DNA from: G965227875 sp965227875 | GTDB lineage: Bacteria > Pseudomonadota > Alphaproteobacteria > Rhizobiales > JAJFHC01 | DNA length: 64,000 nucleotides | Reading direction: 5' to 3' | NCBI GenBank assembly: GCA_965227875.1 | Contig: OZ245783.1 | Span: forward strand, 1,550,001-1,614,000 | Part shown: positions 42,776-51,449 of the stretch, piece after piece | Layout: every line of letters starts with the position of its first letter | Position numbering within the stretch: position 1 is the first letter of the stretch | Notes under the pieces: model-generated | The model's database searches: none | What the model saw: only the letters and a program-made list of their open reading frames with translations | Told to the model about the DNA's origin: nothing | Translations under genes and position numbers: made by a program

Positions 42776-43717
42776 TCAGGGTTTCTCGCCGCGCACGCCT
42801 TTCGTGGCGTTGAGCATGGCGACGATGAGGGCGTCGCGTTCGCGGGCGAGGTCGTCGAGCGAACGGCCGGCGGCGGCGGCGGAGAGACCGTCGACCAGGG
42901 CCCCGGCCGTCTCGTCATCAAGCGTCGGTGTCCCAAGATCGGCCCACCAGCGTTCGAAGCTCGGGCCGTAGCGTTCGCAAAAGGCGGTCATCCCCCCCGG
43001 ACCGGCGGCGAGATTGAACAGCATGTGCGGACCCATGGCAGCCCACCGCAGGCCGGGGCCCGCCCAGATCGCCTTGTCCACGTCCTCGACCGACGCCACG
43101 CCGTTCGCCACCAGGTGGATCGCCTCGCGCCACAGGGCGGCCTGCAGGCGGTTGGCCACATGGGCGGGCACTTCCCGGTTGAGACGGATCGTGACCTTGC
43201 CGACGTCCCCGTAGAAGGCTTCCGCCGCTTCCAGCACGCCCGGTGCTGTACGATCGTTGGCGAGCAGTTCCACCAGCGGGATGAGATGCGGGGGATTGAA
43301 CGGATGACCGAGCAGGAACCGCGACGGGTCCTTCCAGCCCTCCTGCATCTCGCGCACCATGAGCCCGGACGCGGACGAGGCGACGATCGCCTCCGGCATC
43401 AGCTTCGGTTCGATCTCGGCGAAAGTCGCATGCTTGATGTCGATCCGCTCGGGCACGTTTTCCTGGACGAACTGCGCGGCGCCGACCGCGTCTGCCGCCG
43501 AAGCATGGAACCGGACCCTGTCGGGATCGCCGCGATCCGTCAGGCCCAGTTCCTCGAGCGTCGGCCAAGCCCGCCGGACATAGTCCCGCACCGCCTGTTC
43601 GGCATCGTCGGCCGGGTCGAAAACATCGACCTCGAGGCCCGCGGCAAGAAAGAGAGCGGTCCAGCTGGCGCCGATGACGCCGGCGCCGAGCACTGCGGCG
43701 CGTTCGAATGTCTGCAT
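42776..43717 (-). CDS. 3-hydroxyacyl-CoA dehydrogenase family, L-carnitine dehydrogenase-like
   Basis: A 313-residue NAD-dependent dehydrogenase. The Rossmann motif AAVLGAGVIGASWTALFLA is at the N terminus. LGHPFNPPHLIPLVELL and the C-terminal-domain stretch AGPGLRWAAMGPHMLFNLA are seen in L-carnitine and L-gulonate dehydrogenases rather than in fatty acid FadB types. The ATG at 43717 overlaps the stop of the upstream SDR gene (TGATG), so the two are coupled. As last gene of the sulfatase-Rieske operon it probably oxidises a hydroxylated intermediate. Carnitine specificity is inferred. Confidence 0.88.
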   Translation of the reverse strand: MQTFERAAVLGAGVIGASWTALFLAAGLEVDVFDPADDAEQAVRDYVRRAWPTLEELGLTDRGDPDRVRFHASAADAVGAAQFVQENVPERIDIKHATFAEIEPKLMPEAIVASSASGLMVREMQEGWKDPSRFLLGHPFNPPHLIPLVELLANDRTAPGVLEAAEAFYGDVGKVTIRLNREVPAHVANRLQAALWREAIHLVANGVASVEDVDKAIWAGPGLRWAAMGPHMLFNLAAGPGGMTAFCERYGPSFERWWADLGTPTLDDETAGALVDGLSAAAAGRSLDDLARERDALIVAMLNATKGVRGEKP

Positions 43718-44469
43718 CAGAACAATCCCGGATTGAGGGGGGAAGCGGACGTCATGCCGCCATCGACCACGTAGCACTGGCCGGTGACGAACCCGGCCTC
43801 GTCGCTGGCAAGCCAGACGGCGAGCCGGGCGACATCTTCCGGGGCGCCGAAACGCCCCGCCGGATGGCGCGCCAGCGCATCGCGCCGCGCGGCCTGCGGA
43901 TCGTCCGCCACGTCGAAGGCGGCGTCGGCCATGCCGGTCATGATCCAGCCCGGCGCAATCGCGTTGCAGCGGATGGCCGGCCCGTGATCGACCGCGATCG
44001 ATCGCGTCAGGCCATGGACGAAGGCCTTCGAGGCGTTGTAGAGGGCCATCGCCGGATCGGCCCGGTCGGCGGAGATCGACCCCATGTTGATGATGGCGCC
44101 GCCCTTCGCCATGACGGGTATGAAGGCGCGGCAGGCCAAGAAGACGCCGCGGGCGTTGGCGCCCATCAGGACATCCCAGTCCTCGTTGGTCGTCGCCACC
44201 GCCGTCTTCTCGATCTGGACGCCGGCATTGTTCACGAGAATGTCGACGCCGCCCATGGTTCCGAGCGCGGCCTGTTTCAGGCGCTCCACGTCGGGCTCCC
44301 TCGCCATGTCGGCCGTGCACCAGGACGCCGCGCCGGGCAGGTCGTCGGGACGCTCGCCGCGCCCGCAGGCGAGGACGTTCGCCCCTTCCCCGAGAAACGC
44401 GTCCACGATCGCGCGCCCGATCCCGCGACTGCCGCCGCTCACGACGGCTTTCCTGCCACCAAGCTTCAT
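43717..44469 (-). CDS. Short-chain dehydrogenase/reductase (second of a tandem pair)
   Basis: A 250-residue SDR. Cofactor loop SGGSRGIGRAIVDAF, NNAGVQIEKTAVAT, and the catalytic Ser with YNASKAF (Tyr-x-x-x-Lys) are intact; APGWIMTGMADAAF and SDEAGFVTGQCYVVDGGM are typical. It lies 11 bases after the other SDR gene, and both share the unusual block N(N/A)AGxxIEKT, which suggests descent from one duplicated gene. Its stop overlaps the start of the dehydrogenase gene. The substrate is unknown. Confidence 0.9.
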   Translation of the reverse strand: MKLGGRKAVVSGGSRGIGRAIVDAFLGEGANVLACGRGERPDDLPGAASWCTADMAREPDVERLKQAALGTMGGVDILVNNAGVQIEKTAVATTNEDWDVLMGANARGVFLACRAFIPVMAKGGAIINMGSISADRADPAMALYNASKAFVHGLTRSIAVDHGPAIRCNAIAPGWIMTGMADAAFDVADDPQAARRDALARHPAGRFGAPEDVARLAVWLASDEAGFVTGQCYVVDGGMTSASPLNPGLF

Positions 44470-44480
44470 CGGCGCACCCC

Positions 44481-45236
44481 CTAGAGCCGCATCTGCTGGA
44501 CCTGGGCCGTCAGTCCGCCGTCCATCACCCAGAGTTGCCCTGAGGCATAGCGTGCCTCGTCCGACGCCAGCCAGTTGACGAGATTGGCGATGTCGTCCGG
44601 CGTCCCGTAGGTCCGCAGGGGATGCACGTCGCGCACCGCCTGCTGGAGGCTCTCGATATCGCCCGCATCCCGGAAGAAACTCTGCAGCATCGGCGTGTCG
44701 ACATACCCGGGGCAGACCGCGTTGACCCGGATGCCCTCCGGGCCGTAGTCGCAGGCCATGGCGCGGGTGAGGGCGTGGACCGCGCCCTTGGTCGCGCAAT
44801 AGGCCGCGAGCCCCGGATCGGCGATGAAACCGTCATAGGACCCGAAATTGACGATGCTCGCGGCCCCCGACCTGCGCAATAGCGGCAGGGCGTGCTTCGA
44901 CACCAGGAACGTCCCGGTGACGTTGATGGCGAAGATCCGGTTCCATTCCTTAAGCGAGGTGTCCTCGATCGTCTTCTCGATCTCGATGCCCGCGGCGTTG
45001 ACGAGAATGTCGAGCCGGTCCCACGTCCGGCCGATATCGTCGAAGGCCTCCGCCACCGCCGCCTCGTCCGTGATGTCGCACGCCCTGAAGGACACGCCTT
45101 CGGGAAGGTCCGCCCCGTCGGCGATATCGGCGGCGATCACCTGCGCGCCCTCGCGGCCGAACCGGCTGCAGATGGCCCGGCCGATGCCGCCCGTGCCGCC
45201 CGTCACGAAGGCGGTCCTGCCGTCGAGCATGCCCAT
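44481..45236 (-). CDS. Short-chain dehydrogenase/reductase (first of a tandem pair)
   Basis: A 251-residue SDR with TGGTGGIGRAICSRF, NAAGIEIEKTIEDTS, a serine in NFGSYDGF, YCATKGAVHAL and SDEARYASGQLWVMDGGL. All catalytic residues are present. The start overlaps the stop of the Rieske gene by one base (TGATG), showing translational coupling. With its neighbour it likely handles successive oxidations of an alcohol formed in the pathway. The substrate is unknown. Confidence 0.9.
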   Translation of the reverse strand: MGMLDGRTAFVTGGTGGIGRAICSRFGREGAQVIAADIADGADLPEGVSFRACDITDEAAVAEAFDDIGRTWDRLDILVNAAGIEIEKTIEDTSLKEWNRIFAINVTGTFLVSKHALPLLRRSGAASIVNFGSYDGFIADPGLAAYCATKGAVHALTRAMACDYGPEGIRVNAVCPGYVDTPMLQSFFRDAGDIESLQQAVRDVHPLRTYGTPDDIANLVNWLASDEARYASGQLWVMDGGLTAQVQQMRL

Positions 45237-46378
45237 CAGGCGCCGGCCGCTTGGCGATAGGCGTCGAGCACGAGACCATGGAAATGATGGACCGCGTGCT
45301 CCGACTTGCCGGACCCGCCCGGGTCATGGACGATCCGTCCCTGCCGGAAGGCGGGCGTCGCCATGCCGCGCTGGACGCTCTCCACCAGCGCAATGTCCTC
45401 GGCCTGGAGCACGTCGTCGATATAGCGGATGGCCTCGACCTCGGCCGGGACCGGTTCGGCGGTTTCGAAGAAGAAGTCGTAGGTCTCCAGCGTGCGCCCC
45501 GGCCCCGCCGGCTTGATGTGCATGACAATGAAATTGCCCCGTCCGGGATAGCGCATCAGGCAGGTGTTCGGCCACAGCCACCACACGGCGTGATCCTTCA
45601 CGGTCGCGTCGGCCACCTGGTAGGCGGTGTTCGCCGACTTGCCCGCTTCCGCCATGTGGCTGGAGTAGATGCCGTGGGTGGTCACCCTGTAGGTGTCCAT
45701 GTCGACAAGGGTGCAGAAATCCTTGTGCGCCGTCGGGCAGTGATAGCACTCGAGGAAGTTGTCGACGACGTTCTTCCAGTTCGACGCAATGTCGTAGCTC
45801 AGCCGGTGGGCGAAGGTCAGCCGCTCCACGTCGGGCGCCCACTGCATGATCTCGTCCGCGAGACCGCCGCTCTGCTCTTTCAGCGGGGCGGCATCGGGAT
45901 CGAGATTGACGAAGACGAAACCGCAGAACTCCTCGACACGGATCGTGTCGAGACATATGTCGCGCACCGAAAAACCCTCGAGCCTCTCGGTTTCCGGTGC
46001 ACGCCGGAGCTGGCCGGTCAGGTCGTAGGTCCAGGCATGATAGGGGCACGTGATCCGGTTGGTCCGGCCTTCGCCGCGCAGCAGTTCATGCGCCCGGTGC
46101 TTGCACACGTTGTAGAAGGCCCGCAGCTCCCCGTCATTGTCCCGCACCACGCAGACCGGCTGGCCGGCCACGTCCGCCGCCACGTAGGCACCCGCCTCGC
46201 GCAGCTTTTCGGCGTGGCAGATCCATTGCCAGCTGCGGCGGAAGATCGCGTCGCGCTCCACCTCCGCCCAGGCGGCATCCGTATAGGCTTCCGCCGACAG
46301 CGAATAGGAGGCGGCGGGGTTTTCGTCGAACCCTTTCGAGATGCGCTCGAAATCGGCGTGTGACGGTCTTGCGGTCAT
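45236..46378 (-). CDS. Rieske non-heme iron oxygenase alpha subunit, quaternary-amine type
   Basis: A 380-residue ring-hydroxylating-type oxygenase. The Rieske ligands are in CKHRAHELLRGEG and ITCPYHAWTYDL (C-x-H ... C-x2-H). The mononuclear iron site is in VVDNFLECYHCPTAHKDF. The C-terminal SGKSEHAVHHFHGLVLDAYR resembles carnitine and betaine monooxygenases (CntA, GbcA, YeaW) rather than aromatic dioxygenases. No reductase partner is in the operon, so electrons must come from elsewhere. It lies between the choline-sulfatase and SDR genes. Confidence 0.88.
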   Translation of the reverse strand: MTARPSHADFERISKGFDENPAASYSLSAEAYTDAAWAEVERDAIFRRSWQWICHAEKLREAGAYVAADVAGQPVCVVRDNDGELRAFYNVCKHRAHELLRGEGRTNRITCPYHAWTYDLTGQLRRAPETERLEGFSVRDICLDTIRVEEFCGFVFVNLDPDAAPLKEQSGGLADEIMQWAPDVERLTFAHRLSYDIASNWKNVVDNFLECYHCPTAHKDFCTLVDMDTYRVTTHGIYSSHMAEAGKSANTAYQVADATVKDHAVWWLWPNTCLMRYPGRGNFIVMHIKPAGPGRTLETYDFFFETAEPVPAEVEAIRYIDDVLQAEDIALVESVQRGMATPAFRQGRIVHDPGGSGKSEHAVHHFHGLVLDAYRQAAGA

Positions 46379-46408
46379 GGCCTTGCCTCCTTGCGTCCCG
46401 GTGGTCGT

Positions 46409-47935
46409 TCAGTCGAGCGGCGGAAAGCGCGTCTTTTCCGCCGCCACGGTCCAGTCCATGTGATTGCGCACATATTCGTTCGACGCGTCGCGCGGCGGGT
46501 TGTAGTCCCATTTCGGATCCGGCCCCTTCTCCATCGCGGCATGTACCGCGCGGCGCTGTTTCTGGGTCCGGATGACGTCCTCGCGGATCGTCGCGCTGTC
46601 CCATCGATCGGCGACCTCCGCGGCAAAGGCCGCCGCCACGTCGGCGTGGGCCGGATCGTCCGCCAGGTTTTCGCCTTCCGCCGGGTCTGCCTCGAGGTCG
46701 AACAGCATGGGCGCGTCCGCATCGCAGTGGATGTACTTGTGGCGCCCGCGCCGGATCATGAAGACCGGGTGCGGGGTCATCTCCGCGCAGTACTCGCCGA
46801 TCGCCTCGTCAACCTCGTCCGTTCCGCCGGCGGCCAGCGGCCACAGGGAACGGCCATCGATCGGCTGGCCGAGTTCCGGCGCCGACACCCCGCCCTGCGC
46901 GGCGATATCGAGCATGGTCGGCAGGATGTCGACGAGCGAGCAGGCGTTGGGAATGTCGCACCGTGCGACGCCCGGCCCCGACATCACCAGCGGCACGCGG
47001 GCGGAATGCTCGAAGAAGTTCATCTTGTACCAGAGCCCGCGCTCGCCCAGCATGTCGCCATGGTCGGCGGTCACCATGACCACGGTGTTTTCGCCCATGC
47101 CCGCCTCGTCGAGCGTCCGCACGATTTCGCCCACCTTGGAATCGAAATAGGACGTGTTGGCATAATAGGCGTGGCGCGCGTTGCGCACCTCCTCGTCCGT
47201 GACCGCGACCGTGCTGGCCTCGATCCCGTCCATCAGGCGCCGCGAGAACCCGTCCTGTTCCTCCCGGCCGAGCACATTCCGGGGCATGTCGATATCGTCG
47301 GACTCGTAGAGATCCCACCAGTCCTGCCGGGCGACATAGGGATCGTGCGGATGAATGAAGCTGGCGACGAGGCAGAAGGGTCCGGCCTTCTCGCGCGCGT
47401 AGTCGAAGATCTTGCGCTTGGCGAAAAAGGCCACCTCCTCGTCGTAGTCGATCTGGAAGGTGGCCGCGGCGATGCCGGCTTCGCGGACCGAATCCATGTT
47501 GTGGTACCACTTGTCGATCCGCTCGTCGGGCAGCTCCCAGTCGGGCGTCCAGGCGTAATCCGACGGATAGACATCCGTCGTCACCCTCTCCTCGAAACCG
47601 TGGAGCTGGTCGGGCCCGACGAAATGCATCTTGCCCGAGAGGCAGGTGCGATACCCCATGAGGCGCAGGTAGTGGGCGAAGGTCGGGATCGAGGACCGGA
47701 ACTCCGCGCCGTTGTCATAGGCCGCGATCCGCGTCACGAGCTGACCGGACATGAAACTGAAGCGCGAGGGTGCACAGAGCGGCGAGTTGCAATAGGCGGC
47801 GTCGAACCGGGCCCCGGCCTGCGCCAGCGCATCGATGTTGGGGGTTTTCACGAGCGGATGCCCGTACGCACCCGTGAACTGCGGCGCGAGCTGGTCCGCC
47901 ATGATGAGCACGATGTTCGGCGGTCCTGCAGTCAT
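46409..47935 (-). CDS. betC: Choline-sulfatase
   Basis: A 508-residue sulfatase that releases choline from choline-O-sulfate. The formylglycine site is CAPSR within NSPLCAPSRFSFMSG; metal ligands are in NIVLIMADQL, LSGKMHFVGPDQ and MVTADHGDMLGERG. The C-terminal DASNEYVRNHMDWTVAAEKT fits the choline-sulfatase C-terminal domain, which sets BetC apart from other arylsulfatases. No signal peptide, so it acts in the cytosol as usual for BetC. It is the first gene of the operon and divergent from a GlxA-type regulator. A related sulfate ester is possible. Confidence 0.92.
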   Translation of the reverse strand: MTAGPPNIVLIMADQLAPQFTGAYGHPLVKTPNIDALAQAGARFDAAYCNSPLCAPSRFSFMSGQLVTRIAAYDNGAEFRSSIPTFAHYLRLMGYRTCLSGKMHFVGPDQLHGFEERVTTDVYPSDYAWTPDWELPDERIDKWYHNMDSVREAGIAAATFQIDYDEEVAFFAKRKIFDYAREKAGPFCLVASFIHPHDPYVARQDWWDLYESDDIDMPRNVLGREEQDGFSRRLMDGIEASTVAVTDEEVRNARHAYYANTSYFDSKVGEIVRTLDEAGMGENTVVMVTADHGDMLGERGLWYKMNFFEHSARVPLVMSGPGVARCDIPNACSLVDILPTMLDIAAQGGVSAPELGQPIDGRSLWPLAAGGTDEVDEAIGEYCAEMTPHPVFMIRRGRHKYIHCDADAPMLFDLEADPAEGENLADDPAHADVAAAFAAEVADRWDSATIREDVIRTQKQRRAVHAAMEKGPDPKWDYNPPRDASNEYVRNHMDWTVAAEKTRFPPLD

Positions 47936-48007
47936 CGGTACGGCTCCCTCCCGTCAGCGATCTTTCACCAAGATCCACTCCTATCAACTCGGCTGCGTGC
48001 ATGTTTG

Positions 48008-48028
48008 ATGAAAATCGACAGATTTCAT
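48008..48028. promoter_or_regulatory. Inverted repeat ahead of the GlxA-type regulator
   Basis: ATGAAAATC, four bases, GATTTCAT forms an inverted repeat with one extra A in the left arm, between betC and the regulator gene. A direct repeat CATGYTTGAT-like also occurs here. Candidate operator for the regulator or its target. Confidence 0.4.
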
Positions 48029-48045
48029 GCTTTGATCGACGCCCG

Positions 48046-49086
48046 ATGAAGGACGACGTTTCGACCCATGTGAGCGGCGGCGCGGATGCCCCCACGACCT
48101 GCCGCATCGCCATGCTGCTTCTGCCGGGCTTCAACGCCTTCGCGGCGCAGGCTTTCGTCGACCCGTTCCGGGCGGCCAACTACCTGCGCGGCGCGCCGGT
48201 CTACGCCTGGCCGTTCGTGACCGTCGACGGCGGCCCGGTGGCGGCCAGCAACGGTCTGGCGGCCGTGGGAAACCTGTCCATCGGCGAGGCGGACGGTCCG
48301 TTCGATTTCGTCGTGGTCAATGCGAGCTGGTCGCCGGAACGCTTCCGGCAGAAGGCGATTCAGACCTGGCTGCGCCGCCAGGCCCGGTCCGGCGCCGTGC
48401 TCTGCGCCCTGGACACAGGCGCATTCGTGCTGGCCTTTGCCGGCCTGATGTCGGGCTACCGCGCGAGCCTGCATTACGAGCACGCGGCCTCCTACCGGGA
48501 ACTGTTCCCCGCGAGCCCCATGGAGGAAACGCTCTTCGTCTTCGACCGCGACCGCCTGACCTGCTGCGGCGGTGCGGCCTCCGCGGACATGGCGCTGGAG
48601 ATCGTGCGCATGCAACACGGCATCGACCTCGCCAACGCGGCGGCGCGCTACATCTTCCACGAACGCCTGCGGCCCGGTGAGGACGGCCAGTTGCCGTCCA
48701 ACCACGAACCGGTCGGCTACGCGGCCCCCGACCGCCTGCGCGACGCCATCGTCATCATGGAGCGCAACCTTGAACACGCCCTGTCCCTGCCCGACATCGC
48801 GGGCGATCTCGGAATTTCGCAACGCCAGCTCGAACGCCTCTTCCGCCGCTACACCGGCGTGACGCCCGCCCGCTACTATCGCGACGTGCGCCTCGATCGT
48901 GCCCGCAGCCTGGTCACCCAGACGGAGATGCCCATCGTCGACGTGGCGGCAGCCTGCGGCTTCGGCGCCGCCGCCCAGTTCACCCGCGCCTACAAGGCCC
49001 GCTTCGGCCTCGCCCCGAGCCGCGACCGCACGCTCGGCCGCGTCCCCTTCCAGTTCCGCTCCTTCCCCAGCCACGCCGGCGTCTGA
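48046..49086 (+). CDS. GlxA-family (DJ-1/PfpI plus AraC) regulator, GbdR/CdhR-like
   Basis: A 346-residue regulator. The N-terminal DJ-1/PfpI-like sensor begins CRIAMLLLPGFNAFAAQAF and contains ALDTGAFVLAFAGL; the C-terminal AraC domain shows LPDIAGDLGISQRQLERLF and VAAACGFGAAAQFTRAYK. This layout is that of GbdR and CdhR, which control betaine and carnitine catabolism. Start at 48046; an ATG at 48001 is also in frame but overlaps the inverted repeat. It is divergent from betC and very likely activates that operon. Confidence 0.9.
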   Translation: MKDDVSTHVSGGADAPTTCRIAMLLLPGFNAFAAQAFVDPFRAANYLRGAPVYAWPFVTVDGGPVAASNGLAAVGNLSIGEADGPFDFVVVNASWSPERFRQKAIQTWLRRQARSGAVLCALDTGAFVLAFAGLMSGYRASLHYEHAASYRELFPASPMEETLFVFDRDRLTCCGGAASADMALEIVRMQHGIDLANAAARYIFHERLRPGEDGQLPSNHEPVGYAAPDRLRDAIVIMERNLEHALSLPDIAGDLGISQRQLERLFRRYTGVTPARYYRDVRLDRARSLVTQTEMPIVDVAAACGFGAAAQFTRAYKARFGLAPSRDRTLGRVPFQFRSFPSHAGV

Positions 49087-49760
49087 CCGACCGGCCCTTT
49101 CCCGATCCTTCTGGAACCGCGCGAGGAAAGACGGCCGGCAACTTGATAGACCGACGCTCCCCCGGTTTTGCGCGGGCCCGGCACGACCGAGCCAGTTGGC
49201 TGGATCGCCGGGTCACGCCCGGCGAAGACGAGGAGTCAGAGGCATGGACGCCCTTATGCGACGGAACCACCAATCAGCCCCAGGGCACCGCGTTCCTCGA
49301 ACGCATGCAAGTGCGACCTAGGGCCGTCGAGAAGCGGGACCGGGCACATCAAGCCCACCGGGCCGCGCAAGTTACCCCCCGAAGTCCTGACGAAAGTCAG
49401 GACCCATTACCCGCGAACCGCGCACCATGGATGCCGGCTTCCGCCGGCAATTCGGGAGATGAATAGCCGCAACCTGACCGGTCTTGTCGTCGGAGCCCTC
49501 ACCCCCCGTATTGCGCCGGCTCGACCCGCGCATCCAGCCACATGACACCTGCCACGCCCGCGGCTGGATCGCCGGGTCACGCCCGGCGAAGACGAGGAGT
49601 CAGGGGTCATAAACCGGGCACATCAAGCCCCCCGGACCGCGCATATCACCCCCCGAAGTCCTGACGAAAGTCAGGACCCATCACCCTTAAACCGCCCACC
49701 CCGGATGCCGGTGTCCGCCGGCGGTACCGGAGGCGGGTGGCGAAACCGAAGGGCCTCGTG
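49087..49760. repeat. Second palindromic repeat cluster, gene-free
   Basis: Lies between two convergent genes. CGCCGGG-TCACG-CCCGGCG hairpins (after TGGAT) occur at 49201-49239 and 49565-49603, offset 364. The GAAA-loop hairpin occurs at 49386-49402 and 49660-49676, offset 274, each preceded by GGGCACATCAAGCCC and CCCCCCGAAG. GCCGGC-type hairpins follow near 49430 and 49705. The GAAA-loop hairpin is the same as in the 40.95-42.8 kb array. Confidence 0.85.
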
Positions 49761-50732
49761 TCACATGCGCGCCTTGGCGATGGTTTCCGCCATGACGCAG
49801 ACCAGTTCGAACATCATGGTGGCGCCGGCCAGCGCCGTGTAGCCGCTCGGGTCGAAGGGCGGGGAGACCTCGACCACGTCGGCGCCGACAATGTCGAGCC
49901 CGCGCAGGCCGCGCAGCATGGACTGCGCCTGGAAGGTCGTGAAACCGCCGATCTCCGGCGTGCCGGTGCCCGGCGCGTAGGTGGGATCGAGGCAGTCGAT
50001 ATCGAAGGACACGTAGGTCGGCCCGTCGCCGACGACCCGCCGGGCTTCCTCCATGATGGCCTCCGAACCCATCTCGAAGCACTCCTCGATCTCCATCACG
50101 CGGATCCCCTGCTCCAGCCCCCAGGCCATGTCCTGAGGCCCGTAGAGGCTGCCGCGGATGCCGATCTGGACCGTGCGTTTAGGGTCGAGCACACCGTCCT
50201 CGATCGCCCGCCGGAACGGCGTGCCGTGGGTGTATTTCGTTCCGTCGAAATAGGAGTCGTGGGTGTCCGCATGGGCGTCGAAATGGATCATGCCGACGGG
50301 CCGGCCCTCGCCGAGCGCCCGCAGGATCGGCAGCGAAACGAGGTGGTCCCCGCCGGCGGTAAGCGGCACCACGCCGGCCGCACGCACCTGCCGGTAGAAC
50401 GCGGTCACCCGTTCCAGCGAATCCATCAGGTCGGCCGGGTTGACCGACGTGTCCCCCAGGTCGGCGCAGTTGGCGAGATCGAAGGGCGCCAGGTGAAGCG
50501 CGTGGTGATACTCGCGGATCATGGACGACATGTCGCGAATCTGGCGCGGTCCGTGCCGCGGTCCGGCGCGGTTCGTGGTCCCGCCGTCCCACGGGACGCC
50601 GATCATCCCGATATCGATGTCCCCGGCGTCCTCCAGCGCCACATGCGGCAGGCGCATGAATGTCGCGAGCCCCGCGAACCGTGGCGTAACCATACCTGAC
50701 AATGGCTTATTGAAGCCGGTCCCTTCTGCCAT
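49761..50732 (-). CDS. Agmatinase/ureohydrolase family protein
   Basis: A 323-residue arginase-fold enzyme. The Mn-binding motifs are intact: TAGGDHLVSLPIL, HFDAHADTHDSY and SFDIDCLDPTYAPGTGTPE. MIGVPWDGGTTNRAGPRHGP is typical of the agmatinase/guanidinobutyrase/guanidinopropionase branch. It removes urea from a guanidino compound. The ATG at 50732 is used; the frame opens further upstream without family similarity. The exact substrate (agmatine, guanidinobutyrate or other) cannot be decided. Confidence 0.93.
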   Translation of the reverse strand: MAEGTGFNKPLSGMVTPRFAGLATFMRLPHVALEDAGDIDIGMIGVPWDGGTTNRAGPRHGPRQIRDMSSMIREYHHALHLAPFDLANCADLGDTSVNPADLMDSLERVTAFYRQVRAAGVVPLTAGGDHLVSLPILRALGEGRPVGMIHFDAHADTHDSYFDGTKYTHGTPFRRAIEDGVLDPKRTVQIGIRGSLYGPQDMAWGLEQGIRVMEIEECFEMGSEAIMEEARRVVGDGPTYVSFDIDCLDPTYAPGTGTPEIGGFTTFQAQSMLRGLRGLDIVGADVVEVSPPFDPSGYTALAGATMMFELVCVMAETIAKARM

Positions 50733-50833
50733 GATATTTCCCTTGTTTGATGTACTCTGGCGCAAGCCCGCAGTTCGCGGCCCGACACTAGCCCAAGGCC
50801 GCGCACCGCGCGACCGATTCCGCAAGGAAAACC

Positions 50834-51382
50834 ATGCCCGACCGCCAAAGAATCGAAGTTGTCCAGGGTGACATCACCGGCCTGGACGTCGAGGCGATCG
50901 TCAACGCCGCCAACAGCTCGCTGCTCGGCGGAGGGGGCGTCGACGGCGCCATCCATCGCGCGGCCGGTCCGGAGCTTCTCGCCGAGTGCCGGACCATCGG
51001 CGACTGCCCGACCGGCGAGGCCCGCCTGACGAAGGGTTATGCGCTGAAGGCCGGACACGTGATCCACACGGTCGGCCCTGTCTGGGAGGGCGGTACGGCG
51101 GACGAGGACCAGCTGCTCGCATCATGCTATCGCAGCGCCCTCGCCATCTGCGCGGAGAACGGGTTCTCCTCGGTCGCCTTTCCGGCGATTTCGACGGGCG
51201 TCTACGGGTTTCCCCGCGAGCGCGCGGCCGGGATCGCCGTCGACACGGTCTCCGGGTTCATCGCAACACACGAAATGCCGGAACGCGTCGTCCTGTGCTG
51301 TTTCGACCCCCGGGGCGCCGAACTGCATCGTGAAGCCCTTTCCGGCGGATCGTCTCCGCCGCACCCGGGCAGCCCCGCATAG
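50834..51382 (+). CDS. Macro domain protein (O-acetyl-ADP-ribose deacetylase, YmdB-like)
   Basis: A 182-residue stand-alone macro domain. The ADP-ribose binding loop VNAANSSLLGGGGVDGAIH and the later FPAISTGVYGFP are classic. Such enzymes remove ADP-ribose or acetyl groups from ADP-ribosylated products. It is divergent from the agmatinase gene and 67 bases ahead of an EEP-family gene. Function is inferred by family. Confidence 0.94.
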   Translation: MPDRQRIEVVQGDITGLDVEAIVNAANSSLLGGGGVDGAIHRAAGPELLAECRTIGDCPTGEARLTKGYALKAGHVIHTVGPVWEGGTADEDQLLASCYRSALAICAENGFSSVAFPAISTGVYGFPRERAAGIAVDTVSGFIATHEMPERVVLCCFDPRGAELHREALSGGSSPPHPGSPA

Positions 51383-51449
51383 GACACGGCGGGTTCATCC
51401 GCGAACCATCCGTTCGGCCCGCACGGCCGGCAAAGGAGAAAGTCAACGC

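Noticed and set aside
40952..49760. Insertion sequence
   Set aside because: No transposase frame, terminal inverted repeats with target duplication or resolvase was seen at either repeat locus.
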